From: Paguma larvata
Taxonomy: Eukaryota; Chordata; Mammalia; Carnivora; Viverridae
Reading direction: 5' to 3'
DNA: 64,000 nucleotides
Assembly (NCBI GenBank): GCA_030068075.1
Contig: CM057826.1
Location: 66,251,312 to 66,315,311 of the forward strand
Positions 24,131-37,285 of the stretch are shown here, one piece after another (within the stretch, counting starts at the first letter, position 1; every line of letters starts with the position of its first letter). The translations under genes were made by a program, and so were the position numbers. Below the pieces are notes generated by a model that was not told where the DNA came from, ran no database searches, and saw only the letters and a program-made list of their open reading frames with translations.

Positions 24131-25314
24131 AAACGATGTGTAACATTTTTTCTAAGACGAGGAAGCATTGAATGTCACTTTTTGGCACACAACTTACACC
24201 AAAAATAATATGAATAAAAACGAAACACAGTAACATTTTTAAGAAAGAAAACCCACAAAAATCTTCACAATCAAAACGTGGGTAAGAATGAAAAAGAAAA
24301 GTCCTCAATTATATGGTGATCTTCATGTACCAAGAGGGAAATGATACAGAAATTGAGCCATGTTTGGCCAAAGGGACAATCATGACTTTGTGAGTAGGGT
24401 AGAATATGTGACTCCTCTTCTCGGGCAAACAGAGATTATGGATTTTGTACAGTCCAGCCACAAGTTTTCAACTTTCACTACCATCAGTAATCATGGCTTA
24501 ATGGGCTCTGATTTTCAGCTGATATGGGGAATGGAGAGTCCGATAAAAGAACCCAAGGTGATTCTGAAATTCTTCCCACCACAGCAGTGATATAAGATCT
24601 TCACTCAACCAAATCAAATTTCTAACTAAGAGAACTGGAGAGGAAATACTATTACATATTTATAAGATAACCACCAATGGCAGCATGCAAAAGAAAAAAA
24701 CTTCACTTCAACATGTATGTGTGTGAAAGTCTGAAACTCTAGCTCCATACCCCCATCATTCATGCTTTCTTTTTCTCCTTCTTGTTGGATTTTGTTAGAT
24801 TCAGTATATTACTCTGTCACATTAAGGTATTTCTGGACCTGGATTCTGTGACTAAATGTGCCCACCATGTAGTAAATGCGCTTGCATAAAAGGCTCTCAC
24901 AGCAGCCATCAGAAGCATCTGAAAGACTGCTCAAAATTACAAATCCCAGGAATCCACCCTGGAATCTTGGGAAGAGTCTCAGAAACTGCAGTGTTTCTGT
25001 TCCACAGGTGATTCTGGTGATCAGATAGGTTTGGGACCTATGTCTCCGACTTCACACATGTCAGTGCAATATCTAAGACAAACAAGCCAAGAATAAGCCA
25101 CTTGCCAAATCACCCCTAAACTAGACGGTAACATATATTCATAAACCTGGATCTTTTGATAATCTGCTTAACTGGATATTAATTCTCCTAATTATCCTTG
25201 CACCAGATTCTTCCATTTCATGCTCTAGGATATTATACCTTACCACGTTTTTATTTTTAATAATTGCAATTAATGATTACCTTTACTTTTAATGACCCCT
25301 TTCATCAAATAAAG

Positions 25315-25500
25315 GCAGTTTAGGTGAATGGTTAAGCACATGGGCACTGGGTCAGACGATGTGGGTTCCAACGACAGCTTTGGCATTTAGTCGCACTCTG
25401 ACCTTGATAAAGTGCTAACACGTACTGCTTGGAATGGTTATAAAAGAACTTAGCACAGGGCCTGCTACCAAGCAGGCATTCAAGAAGATATTACTTCTGC
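25315..25500 (+). repeat. MIR
   Basis: Gaatggttaagcacatgggcactgg, gtcagacgatgtgggttcc, tggcatttagtcgcactctgacctt and acagggcctgctaccaagcagg give a near-complete MIR with an internal gap. Confidence 0.8.
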
Positions 25501-25590
25501 TGCTGCTATAATAAAAGTATAGCTTTCCAAAATCACTTTGAAGGATACGACTTTCCAGGGCACAACAACTATGATTAAGAATAGACTCTA

Positions 25591-25815
25591 GGGGTGCCTG
25601 GGTGGCTCAGCTGGTTAAGCTCTTGATTTTGGCTCAGGTCATGATCTCACAGCTTGTGAGTTTGAGCCCTGCATCAGGCTCTGAGCTGATGGTGCACAGC
25701 CTGCATGGGATTCTCTCTCTGTCCCTCCCGTGCTTGCTCTCTCAAAATAAAAAATAAATAAATAAATAAATAATCGAACAAATTAAAAAAAAACCAAAAC
25801 CAAAAACAAAAACCT
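25591..25815 (+). mobile_element. Carnivore tRNA-Lys SINE
   Basis: A well-preserved ggggtgcctgggtggctcag head, ggctcaggtcatgatctcac, gctgatggtgcacagcctgc, CT block and a long A-rich tail with (AAAT)n. It lies directly before the L1 remnant. Confidence 0.92.
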
Positions 25816-25839
25816 AACACGCTCTAACGCCAAGAGTGT

Positions 25840-28800
25840 TATCATCAAAATGGCAGCATGGGAGACCCCAGCCTCCATCCTCCCACAAAGATCAACAATG
25901 GAACAGGTATCTATGAACAAAATCAGCCATGGGACAGCCCTGCAGTCCACTCACAACACAGTGGAACAAAATACCTGAAAATAACCACTAATAAAAGAAG
26001 ACTGCTTCGTTTTGTGTCCATCATCCCATCCCCCAGACCAGCACTCGTCACTGCCAAAAGGGAACTTCCCAGCTAGAAAGAGTTCCCCTCGCTAGGAAAG
26101 AAAAGCAGGGTAAACCAGGTTTCCAGGTTGTTGGGAGAGCCACACAAATAGATATGTAGAGATATCTAAGAACAAGAAAAAAGCAGGGGATACCAAGAGC
26201 GGCCACACAGCATGAACAAGAATAGTTCACAGTGATCTGCTCTACAGACAAACCCAGCAGCTTTCACCACTGAAGAAGGAACCAACGACCAGCACAGCTA
26301 CCATGGAACCCCTGCAGATTTCACCTGTTTCCACCTCACATGTATTGGCATTAGCTGATGCCAGCCACCTGTGTCTCTCCTGCTCTCTCCACTCGACCTC
26401 TCTGGAACCTAAGAACCATACCAGCAGCCAGCCCAGGCCTCTGTGGCTGCTCAAGTGCAAGACTGCAGCCCAGACCCCCATGGCTGACCCCCACTGCCAG
26501 GGAGCTAGCCCCTCCAGCTATGCATTTGCAAGCTGCCAACCTGATGCCTATCACCAGCCTCCACTGCCTGCACATGCTCAAGAAGAGACTGTGCAGCCAT
26601 AGGAGAGCAAGCCAGGGCTTCCATGGCTGCTTGTGGGCATGGAAGAGGCCCTGTCCTCGGTCCCTGGCCTGCACCACCATGCTCACCTGGCACCAAACAC
26701 TCCAGCTGTGCAACTGCATGTCCTCAGCCTGACCCCCCCATCACCAGCCTCCATTGCTGTGTGTCTGTGGTGAGACTGAGCCATCATGGTAGCACACATC
26801 AACAACCTGGCCCCTGCAACTACCAGTGTATCTACAGTTGGCCCCAGCCCTGGCTGCCTGCCTTGGCCCCTACCACTACATGTATGTCTACAACTGGCCC
26901 CTGCCACTACACAGGCCTCTGCAGCTGAGTAGGTGTACACCACCAGCTTTGGAAACCACTGTTGTCTGTCCTGGCCCCTACCCATTGGGCCTGGAGGTGC
27001 CAATGAGGACTCAAACAGCCTTCAAGGTCACTGCAGACACCCTGCAGCATTTGCCAAAGATCACACAGTTGTCAAGGCTGTGGACCCAGCAACCTGAGCC
27101 AAAGAGACATCATGCCACCCTCAAAACTGCCAAATGCCCCTGCACGCAGTGCCCTGCACCACTAGAACTTGCGTCATAGGAGGTAGACTTGGGGTCCCAG
27201 GCTGGGATCACTAGCACGCTCCAGCTTCCCCTCTCCACCACGAGTGAAAGACTTCCCTTACCAAAGTGAGTCCATAAAATCTGGAGATGACTACGTCTTC
27301 AAAAGCAAAAACATCCATGCAAGGCTACAGAGATCACGGAAGATCTGGAAAACATGACTCTGCTAAAAGAATACAGTAAACCTCCAGTAACTGGTTCCCC
27401 AAAAATGGAAATATATGAATTGCCCAACAAATAATTCAAAATAATGTTCTAAAGAGTTACAAGAGAACACAGATAAACAATTTAACAACACCAGACAAAC
27501 AACATAAGAACAAAATGAGAGGTTCGACAAAGACATGGAAAACATAAATAAGAACCAAATTTTGGAGCTGAAGTCAACAAAGAAATTTAACATAAGACTT
27601 GACTAAGCAGAAGAAAGAGTAAGTGAGCTCCAAGACAGAACAACTGAAATTATCCAGAGGAGAAAAAAGAAAATGGAAGGAAAGAATGAAGAAAGCATAC
27701 ATCATCTGTGAAATACCAACAAAAGAACCAATTACAATTCAAGAAGGAGAAGAAAAGGAGACAGATGCAGAAATCTTAAAGAAATAATGGCTGGGGCACC
27801 TGGGTGGCTCAGTGAGTGAAAGCATCTGATTTCGTCTCAAGTCATGATCTTGTAGTTCATGAGTTCGAGTCCCACATCAGGCTCTGTACTGACGGCTCGG
27901 AGCCTGAAGCCTGCTTCGGATTCTGTCTCCTTCTCTCTATGCCCCTCCCCTGTTCACACTGCCGCCCCCCCCCCCAAAAAATAAACATTAAAAAAAAAAG
28001 AAATAATTAGCTGAGAACTTCCTCGATCTGAAGAGATTTGAATATCCAAGTTTACGGAGCTAAGAGGTCACCACAACAAATCAACTTAAGGAGATCCTCT
28101 CCAAGACCCATTATAATAAAAGAGAATCTTAAAAGCTGTAAGAGGGGAAAAAGCTTGTTACTTAATAAGAGAACTCCCATTAGACTATGGGCAGACTTCT
28201 CAGCAGAAACCTTATAGGGCAAGAGAGGGTGGGATGACATATTCAAAGTGCTGAAAGAAGAGAATTGCCAACCAAGAATACATTACCTGACAAAGTTGTC
28301 CTTTAGAAGTGAAGGGAGGATAGACTTCCCCAAGCAAAAGCTAAGAGAATTCATCATATAACACCTGCCTTACAAGAAATGCAGAAAGTAGTTCTGCAAG
28401 CTAAAATAAAACACACTAATTAGTAACATGAAAACCTATGAAAATATAAAACCTGCTGATAAAGGTTATGTATATAGTAAAATTCGAAATAATACTTTAA
28501 TATGGCGAAGTATTAGCCATTTAATTCTTGTAAAAACTTTAAAGGACAAGGGTATTAAAATAACTAGAGCTACAACAACTTATTAATGGATACACAGTAG
28601 AAAAAGGTTAAGTTGTGATCGAAAACATAAAAGGGAGGGGAAAAGAGTAAAAGGATAAAGTTTTTGTATGCGATCAAAGATCTTATAGTAAAATAGACTG
28701 CTATATCTATAAAATGTTCTATGTAAGGATCATAGTAACCACAAAGCAAGAACTATAGCAGATTCACAGAAGAGAATCAAAGCATACCACTATGGAAAAT

Positions 28801-29585
28801 CACCAAGTCACAAAGGAAGGCAGCAAGAGGAAGAAATAACATGGAGACTACAAAACAGCCAGACAACAATTAATAAAATGGCATTAGTTCTTACCTATCA
28901 ATAATTACTTTAAATGTAAATGGATTAAATTCTCCACTCAAAAGACAGACTAAACAAAGAAACAAACAAAAAAACATGATGTAAGCATATGCTGTCCATG
29001 TATGTGGATATATGGATACACCCCTACATGCAGACACACACACAGTGGAATCTTATTCAGCCATAAAAAAAGGAAACCTTTCATTTGTGACAACATAGAA
29101 CCTTGAGGATATGCTAAGTGAAATAAATCAGACAGAAGAAGTCAAATACTTTATGATAGCACTTGCATGGGGAACCTAAAAAAGCTGAACAGTAGAATGG
29201 CAGAGGTTGGGAGCAGGAATGGAGAGATGTTAATCAAAGGGTATAAACTTCCAGTTATAAAAAAACAACAAAACAAAGCAGAAACACTTCCAGTTATGAG
29301 TAAGTTCTGAAAATCTAATGTACAGCATGAGGATTATAGTTAATATAATATAATATAGTTAATACTGTATGACATACTTAAAGTCTCTAAGAGAATAAAC
29401 CTTAAACGATCTCATCATAATAAAGAAACGGTAATTATATGACATGATGAAGGTGTTAGTTAACACTATAGTAAAATCCATTTTGTAATATCCATATAAG
29501 TGTATCAAATCAACACACTGTACAACTTATACAGTGTTATATGTCAACTATATCTCAATATTAAGCTGGAAAATAAAAGCAAAAA
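25840..29585 (+). mobile_element. Internally deleted ancient L1 with 5' UTR, ORF1 remnant and 3' end
   Basis: 25840-27250 is a GC-rich 5' UTR-like part with loosely repeated cuggcccctgcc-type units (read as DNA). About 27300-28440 is a decayed ORF1-like part, recognisable by blocks around cattacctgacaaagttgtc and cttacaagaaatgcagaaag. At 28895-28950 ataattactttaaatgtaaa marks the start of the ORF2 region. The sequence then jumps to the ORF2 end and 3' UTR (ggaatcttattcagccataa from about 29045). About 3 kb of ORF2 is missing. Frames are broken throughout, so it is dead. A SINE at 27793-27998 has landed inside it. Confidence 0.75.
27793..27998 (+). mobile_element. Carnivore tRNA-Lys SINE nested in the L1
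   Basis: Ggggcacctgggtggctcag head, tgtactgacggctcggagcc block, a C11 run near 27965 and a poly-A tail. The L1 sequence agaaataatggctg before it is repeated as agaaataattagctg after it, which marks the target duplication and shows that the SINE is younger than the L1. Confidence 0.93.
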
Positions 29586-29599
29586 ATAAAGTCCAGTCA

Positions 29600-29762
29600 A
29601 ATTTAAATTACGGCTCTGCTACCCCAGTGTAACCTTGGGCACGTTACAGAACTTCTCTGTGCGTCAGTTTCCTCATCTGTAAATGGAGAGAATACTTCAC
29701 CCATAGGGTTGTTATGAGTGCTAAATTAGTATGTTCAAATCGGTTTAAATAATGCTTGATGT
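29600..29762 (+). repeat. MIR fragment
   Basis: Ggctctgctaccccagtgtaaccttgggca, cagtttcctcatctgtaaatgg and catagggttgttatgagtg are clear MIR blocks. The extreme 5' head is missing. Confidence 0.8.
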
Positions 29763-30222
29763 GGTAGGTGGAATAATGGCCACCCCAATCATGTCCATGT
29801 TCTAATCCCTGAAACCCGTGATTTTGCTGATGTGAGTAACTTAAGGATTTTGAGATGGGGGAAACTTCTAGAATATTTGGATAGGCCCAATGTAATCACA
29901 TGGGTCCTTCCAAAGGAAAATACAAGGAGGTAGGAAGCAGAGTTAGAGATCTAAAGGTGGAAGTGGAGGTCAGAGTGATGCCATACTGGAAAGGGGCTTT
30001 GAGACAAGAAATGCAGACTGCCTCTAGAAGCTGGAAAAGATGAGGCAATGGATTCTCTCCTAAAGCCTAAAGAAGAAATGCAGCCCTCTCGGGATCTCGA
30101 TTTTAGTTCACTAAGACCCATTTCAAACTTCTGACCTCCAGAAGTGGAAAATAATACATTTTTCTTGTTTTTAATTAATTCTTTGTTGTGATTCGTTACA
30201 GCAACAATAGGAAACTAATACA
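29763..30222 (+). mobile_element. MaLR-like solo LTR
   Basis: Ggtggaataatggccacccc, atgtccatgttctaatccctg, gcccaatgtaatcacatggg, cctctagaagctggaaaag, gacctccagaagtg and a terminal caataggaaactaatac occur in the order of an old MaLR-class LTR. The element is oriented plus, antisense to MAN2A1. Confidence 0.65.
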
Positions 30223-30276
30223 TCCAATAAAGAGCAGATCCTATATAAATAAAGCTTATAAAGTATCCTTCCATGT

Positions 30277-30656
30277 AGTTTACATATACAATGGACTACT
30301 ACTTGGCAATGAGAGAGTGAAATCATGCCATCTGCAGCAACATGGATGGAACTGGAGGGTATTATGCCAAATGAAACGATTCAGTCAGAGAAAGACAGAT
30401 ACCATATGTTTTCATTAATATGTGCATCCTGAGAAACTTAACAGAAGACCACGGAGAAGGGGAAGTGGGAAAAAAAGTTACAGAGAGGGAAGGAGGCAAA
30501 CCATAAGAGACTCTTAAATACTGAGAACAAACTGAGGGTTGATGGGGTGGAGGGGGAGGGGAAAGTGGGCAATGGGCATTGACAAGTGCACTGGGATGAG
30601 CACTGGGTGTTGTATGGAAAACAATTTGACGGTAACTTTTATTTAAAAAAAAAAAA
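30277..30656 (+). mobile_element. 5'-truncated carnivore L1 3' end
   Basis: Ggatggaactggagggtatt, gtcagagaaagacagatacc, ccataagagactcttaaata, a G-rich gatggggtggagggggagg stretch and gcactgggtgttgtatgg are the carnivore L1 3' UTR. It ends in a poly-A of about 13. A diverged duplication (agtatccttcca before, agtgtctttcca after) probably marks the target site. It is younger than the L1 at 25840-29585. Confidence 0.85.
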
Positions 30657-33600
30657 AAGTGTCTTTCCACTTGCAGTCCCTATTAGAGGAAATCCGTCCA
30701 AATCCCCATCAGAAAAGTTGGAGGATGTGAACCCCAGCAGCCCAGAGCCCATGCAATGGGAGCAATGAAAGGTGAGACCACGTGACTGCACGACCTCTTT
30801 CCGAGGGGTTTATTTTGGTCTAACAAGACCATGCACTTATCTTTGAGCAAAGGAGGCAGGAAAAGACTTTATAGTTTAAAACATTTTTCTAGGAAAGAAA
30901 TATTAACATCTTCATCTTGATGTTCATCCTTCTAGGATCAAGGAATAAAATGTGTTTTTAAACACTCTGTTGGGATAACAGAGTGGGATAACACCAAACG
31001 CCACGGTGGCTTGGACCAAGGCAGGGGAGGCGGAAAAAAGAGGAAGGATTTGACAAGACAGAGGAACTTAGGGAAGGGAGTGACAGGAAAAGAAGAAACA
31101 CTGTCTTTTTGTGTTTTTATGTTTCTTTATTTCTTTTGCTGAGGCAACCAGGAACATAATGGGGGGCATTTTAGGGAAGTAAGGAGTGAGGCCTGAGGAA
31201 GGGGAGGGGGGTGGCGGGCAAAGGTTCTGTTCCGGAACCCTCAGATTGCTGTGGTGTCTAATGTGGTATTAGATAGTGGTGGTGCCAGGAAGACACCTAA
31301 GTCTGAAAGTCAGGAGAATACATAAATTTGAGTGGTCAATGCGAATATGAATTTAAAGCAATGGATAAGAATGGGGATTACCCAGAGAGAGAGCACAGAT
31401 CTGCCTTTAATAATTGTAGAAGGCTCACCAGGCAATTCTCACACATCCCCAGTTAAGAGCCATTGTATTAAAACTAAATATAAAAACAGTGATTTGGTAA
31501 AAGAGAGTCTGTATTTCCAGCAGGGTGTCACCGTTACTGCAGTAGCTCCAGGTCAGTCAGCCGCTGTTCAGCTATACAGAAAACCCTGCTATTTATGTTT
31601 AGTCAGATCTCAGGCACTTAACAGGAGGGCATTTGGGTTTCATAAAACGACAAGAAACGCCTCAAGTGACCACTCCCCATCTTAAGAAGTGTAGTGCTGA
31701 GGCCCAAAACAGTATGAACTGAGGCTGGGCCCATATTTGTATATGTAACTCTACCAAATAGTTACAAGCCACAAACCAGTGACAAATGACCTTTTAAATG
31801 GTGTTTTCCAGACCTGAAGCTTATCACGCCTGAATCTCTTCCAAGGTATTATTGTCTTTGTGCTTCCACTCATCCACTCAAAGAAATAAATGCACCACTA
31901 AGTGGGCACAAAGAACACTTAATTACACAAAACCTTGCCAAAACACAGGAGCAATGGGTTTTGCCTTGGCAAATCATTATTCATAAATCTCACACGTGTC
32001 TAGGTATGACGTTAATAGAGGCTACTCAGATGCAGGTAGATAACGAGAGTGCCAAGTGACTGGAAAGGGAAGAGCTGGGACTTCACCATGCCCTGCCCCA
32101 GGAGGTTACCTCTGGGACACTGCAGCTGCCAGGATCACTGTGCCTCCCAGTCCCAACCTAGAATGAACAACAAGTCACACCAGTTTTTCCCGCCTTTGAG
32201 AACCCCCATCCTCTGTGAACCCCCATCCTTTTGCCACCTCTAAAAATGTGATCAGGACTCTAGTTGCTGGCACTTTCTCCAGGCTCTGGGACACAGTTCC
32301 ATCCCCACCCTGTAAATTTCTAGATATATACTGCGATTAGAACCACAAGGCCCCCACCCACACCACCCCAATGCAGCTGCAAAGAAACCACCTCCCGTTC
32401 AGGCAACATTTTAGACACGAAGTTACTGTTTAAAGTGAGATTCTACAAAATGGGTATCTTCCTGAATATGATGATTAGAACAGGACTTGTAAGTAGCACA
32501 TGTTTAGATTATAAAATATTTTCATGCAATGCAGTTCTGTAACTTTCAGATACATTTAATAACTCCAATAAAGTGGTGCTAAGGAAATTAGGTGTTGACT
32601 AACAGAATACTTTAATTCAGCACTTCCCCGACTGTTTTGTGGAACATTACTTTTCTTTATATTTTTCTGCAAAATACCTTTTTGAAAGCCGCAATGATTT
32701 TACTTCTACAACATATTTTTAATGTATTTCTATTATTATACATAGCACTCTGAGATAATGTCAACAGTGTATCCCACCCAAGAACATGAATGAAAGTTCA
32801 TGGGATATACTTTCAGATGGCAACAATTCCCAAGGAATCAGGGCCATGCTGCCATTCATCACCTGGCCAATGACTACTGGTCAATGTTGCTAATCTGTCT
32901 TATATTTTTTGAGATAGGCCTGTCTTTATGCACAAAGACTGTCATTATGTACTATTTAAACCACCTAAACTCATTGTGCATGGATGAATGGCATATACTG
33001 TATGTTAGGATGTGATGATAAAAGTTCATAGACATGTTTACCCAAGTAATTTTCAGAAACACAATTTTAATGTAAAAAGAGAAGAACTGTAGTGGAAAAA
33101 GCAAATCAACCCAAACAGTGTTAGCCTATTAAAATAAATGCAATTGACATAACTGAGACAGTTTTTCATATAGAAATAGTTTGGGGGGCCTCTGAAGACG
33201 GTGTTGTTTTAAGTAGATAATCAGCCTGACTCCAATCATCTCCTGAATAAGCCCATTCTGTTCCTTACTGACAGGAAAAAGGTAAGTATTTAGGCAAGCC
33301 CCATCTAAATTATCATAAATTCTGAATTTATAATACAATTTACAAGCAGCAAAGATTCTAAAGTTTTACAAATCCTTTCCTACAGACTTTATAAAAGTCC
33401 ATCTCAACCAACTGATCTATAAGGGCAAGGTGGGGCGTGGTAAATACCATGGAAAATACGAATCCAATAGTAAGGCACAATATGACATATAGTAATGAAA
33501 ATTCTAAGTACCATACAGTCAACTAAAAGATGAGTTAAGGATACAAATTCCTCAGGCTCTTCTCAAATTTTTTTTTCTTTCGTTTAAATAATCATTGGTT

Positions 33601-33887
33601 AGACCTTTTCCCTAAAAGTTACAAGAAAGAACCTGCATCTCAAGTGTTGCTGTCATTGGGCCCTACAATTTTCGAAAGTCAGCCTTGGGCCAAATACAGT
33701 TATAATTTCTTCAGTTTGGGGGGAAGGTGTGGTCAGCCATTAATCAAAAAGGAAGGGCTCTTCTTTACTATCAACAAGACCCAGTTTGGGGGTAACTCAG
33801 AAATCGGTCTATCTTAAAAACAACCTTAAGCTATGAAACCTCTATTTCAAGTGTTGCCTTATCTTTAATAAATTCATGTCTCCCTCC

Positions 33888-33892
<5 letters not shown>

Positions 33893-33937
<45 letters not shown>

Positions 33938-33973
33938 TACGCACATACCCAGAGAGAGAGAGAGAGAGAGAGA
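33893..33973. repeat. Compound microsatellite (TC)n(AC)n(AG)n
   Basis: A TC run at 33893-33920, an AC run from 33921 to about 33936 with a short impure part, then an AG run at 33951-33973. The TC and AG arms are mutually complementary. Confidence 0.95.
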
Positions 33974-34689
33974 AAATTACCTACTTTCTGTTCTTATAAC
34001 CTAGGGGGAAAAAAAAACCACTTTAGCTCCATAATTTGGGCCAAAATGAGAAGGGTCTTTTTTAGCTTCCTACTGAAATGCTTCTTTGAAATCCTTCCTT
34101 AGGATAGTCTTATCTTTTCCTAGGTATGCTGATCAATGAGCTGGTTTCTGACAATTTGAATACAAGCTGCTTCATTTTATTAGCATCTGCTACACAATGA
34201 TCTTAATAGGAGAAGGAGAAGCGTAGCTTTTGGCTAAAGGAAATGTTCCTTGGCTGTCTGCTTTCTTCTCGGAAAGCACATTCCGAGAGAGCTCATCCAC
34301 TCTGACTATGCTGATGACTACCTGATCGCATCTCCCTTCCCCCATCTCTCACCTGGGCACCCCAGCCCACGTGACTATTCCACGAACATCCACTTCATCA
34401 AACACGAACCTGAGACTGGCTTCCTAAACCAGGTTCTCTTCCAAACTATCCCTTTCTGTAAACGGTATTAGCTAATTCTCCAAATGCCCCAAAGGAAAAA
34501 AGTGGGAAAAATTTGCATTCAAGCCACACCCATCATTATCCTTTATAAAAATCTGTTCGGAAGCCCAGATGCTTCTTTTTACAAAATGTCTGCACATGTT
34601 TTCCTCTTCCTCTTGATTCTAGCCATTTCAGTAATGGTACATATAGGCATTCAGTGCCTTATGTCTGTATTACCTCAAACAGAGTCTCA

Positions 34690-35330
34690 GCTGCCTTCCT
34701 GCTTCTGAGTCTTCCTACACACTGCTACCAGAATAATCTAGATTGAAAACTCTTAGCTCCCTTCCAGGTCTAAAATTTTCTATGAAATTAATTCTCCAAC
34801 ATGGCTTTTCCCAAGCTGCTTCCTGACATACTCAGTAACTCTGAATGGTTCACTACCATCTGCGTCCTGTAACTTCTCAGACTAGCTCTCAGGACTATTC
34901 ACAATCTGAGCCCAAACTACCTATCACGTTTCCCAATTACTCTTTACACGCACCAAAGATCCCAAATCCAACCAATCTCCTCACCTCTTCTCATGGTGCA
35001 AGGCTCTTTCATTACCACGAGGCCTCAGAAGCGCAGTGCTCCACACTAGGAAAGCTTTCTCTCTTCAAAGTCCTACCCAGTCAGAAAAGCCTGGCTTCTG
35101 TCCCAGGTCCTTTGGTCGACTTGAACCAGGCTGTTACCTGGCGTAAGTGCTCAATTCCTTTTAAGGCCTCTGCCATTATACCAAGAATAAGAATCAAGAT
35201 CACAGACTCTTAATTCCTAAGAGTCCTAAGGATCATATCCTTAGGTCCTGTGTCCTAAGAATCCCTAGAGTGTCTGGTATATAATATATACTCCATAAAT
35301 CTCTGTTCATTGATAATAACTAGTTTTGAT
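34690..35330. repeat. L2-like ancient repeat remnant
   Basis: C/T-rich with blocks ctctcaggactattcacaatctgagccc, caaactacctatcacg, aaggctctttcattacc and aagctttctctcttcaaagtc, resembling the old dispersed repeat seen at 22540-24130 and 50170-50880. Confidence 0.4.
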
Positions 35331-35544
35331 GAATGATTAAATAACATTCAGCTGTCTCTAATTGTTTCACAAACGGCAGTTGCATTGCCTCAAATAACTA
35401 AGATGCTCTCGCAGAGCAAGTAACATTATCTAGTAACCTCTAAGGTAATTTCCATAGCACCTAAAGCAAAGTAATTTTCAAATACATGCCTAGTGAAGTA
35501 CAAAAGCAAGCACTGAATTACAGGTCAGGATGCATATCCCAGGT

Positions 35545-35690
35545 ATGCTGTGACTGGTTATGGGACCCAGGGCAAACTGATGAAGTCAAGTTTATGTGTC
35601 TCAGTGTCCTTATCTGAAAAATCAAAGACTAAATGACCTGATCTGGAAGGACCCTCCCTATTCTAAAATTCTATGCCTGAGTTCACATTA
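35545..35690 (+). repeat. MIR fragment
   Basis: Atgggacccagggcaaactga, tctcagtgtccttatctgaaaaat and tgacctgatctggaagg correspond to the central part of a MIR-type element. Confidence 0.55.
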
Positions 35691-37026
35691 TGACTTTTGT
35701 AGGGGTGCTGGTGACTGTTAAAAGAATGCCTATCTCCATAGATCCTCAAAATGCAGATCCAGGAGTTTTTTATGGAGAAAGTAGTCTGAGAATAAGTCAT
35801 AGTCTCTGGCTTCTATCTGCTAATGTTCCACAGGTAGGAATGTTACCACAAAAGCCGGGACCGCAAATCCCACGTTCTTCCGTACTTGCGGTATCAAGAG
35901 GCAGGGATGAACTGCTACAAAGTCTATCTTCGGCCCCAAAGTACAGCCTCACCCTGAATGAGGAGGAGAGCTTCCCATCACAAAACACCATCAGTCCTAG
36001 AAGAAAACATGCGTTTACAAGAAAAAAAAAATCACTGGCAAATTTCCCGGCTCTCAAGACTCCTCATTCAGGACAAGGAGGTTCAGTGGTGGGAAAGGGT
36101 CACATCTGAGGCCTGCTCTGTCTCTGGAAAAAGAATTTCATTTCTCTTAACTCCCAAAGGTGACTACCTGCCAAGCAAGCCAGTGAGAAATTGATGTGTG
36201 TGTGAAAATTGCACAAATGCATTCATTTAAAAATAGAGGGAAAAAACACTTAAAAGTTGCAATACTACTCAGTGAGGCTCATTACACTCACTATGTTCAG
36301 ACTAAGCGTACTGCAATTTAATGATGACAATACAATCTCTGAGGACACAAATGGGATGGTGGCCTGTACCAAAAGGAATGAAAAAGTCACACATAATCTT
36401 CAAGGAGCATGAAGAAGGAGCAAAATTAGCAGGAATGAAATTACTCGTGGATGAGTAGCAGTCCAGTGCCTGTGCAGACATGCTGGTGGTCCTCTGCCTC
36501 CAAGGGGAGTAGCCTTCAGGGTCTCCCTTGGCAGGGAGGACTGCCAAGTTCATTCTAGATCTACAGTTTAGGAAGAACATCTGGGCTCTCCCTCCACCCA
36601 TACTAACTAACCCAAGCAGTCTGATTAGACTCAGAATTCAGCCCATCTGTGAATTACGGCAAATCTAAGATACAATAAAGTCTTGGTTTTCAATCTGGAG
36701 ACTATGGATCGATTTTGCACTTCATGCCCCAGAACCCTCCGTCCCAGAGCAGTCCTGTAGTGAGAAACCTGTGACAGAAGGGAAACAAATTAAACATGTC
36801 AGGCATGTCCATGCTCCAGCACAGAAGTTCCCCAAGGATACTTGGAAATCTGTGAAACGTATATAACGCTAGTTTTAAACTACACTCTCAAAAAAGCGCT
36901 AATTTTTCACTAAATTTATCTATAACCAGGTGACAAGAATTTTGTTTTCAACATACACCTCTGCTTCAGCAGATCTAACCACACCATTTGCCTCTACTGT
37001 TAATAACAGAAACATACAGGTTAAAC

Positions 37027-37285
37027 CTGGAATTGGCAAACTTCTTCGGTAAAAGGCCAGATAGTAAATATTTTAGGCTTTGTGGGCCAGAGAGTTACTG
37101 TGGCAAGTACTCAGCTCTGTTCGACCACTGTAGTACAGAAGCAGCCAGAGATGATTTGTAGAGGAATGAGTGTGGTTATGTCATGAAATATTTAACCATT
37201 TGAAAACATAAGAACCATTTTTAGCTTATGGCCCTACAAACACAGGTGGTGGGCCGGATTTGGCCACAGTTAGCTGACTTAGGCA
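37027..37285 (+). mobile_element. hAT-Charlie-type nonautonomous DNA transposon
   Basis: Ggcaaacttcttcggtaaaaggccagatagtaaat, gctttgtgggccagagag, ctctgttcgaccactgtag and a 3' gtggtgggccggatttggcc are typical of this very common mammalian element. The centre is diverged. Confidence 0.75.

Noticed and set aside
26242..27179. Cluster of ORFs of 100-124 codons on both strands
   Set aside because: They lie in the GC-rich 5' UTR-like part of the old L1 and have no recognised domain.
30277..30656. Possibly active L1
   Set aside because: Only the last about 380 bases are present, without any coding capacity.
35690..36109. 139-codon plus-strand ORF in MAN2A1 intron 1
   Set aside because: It is the longest frame in this part of the intron but has low-complexity, unfamiliar composition, and no splice or promoter context. 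It is consistent with chance.
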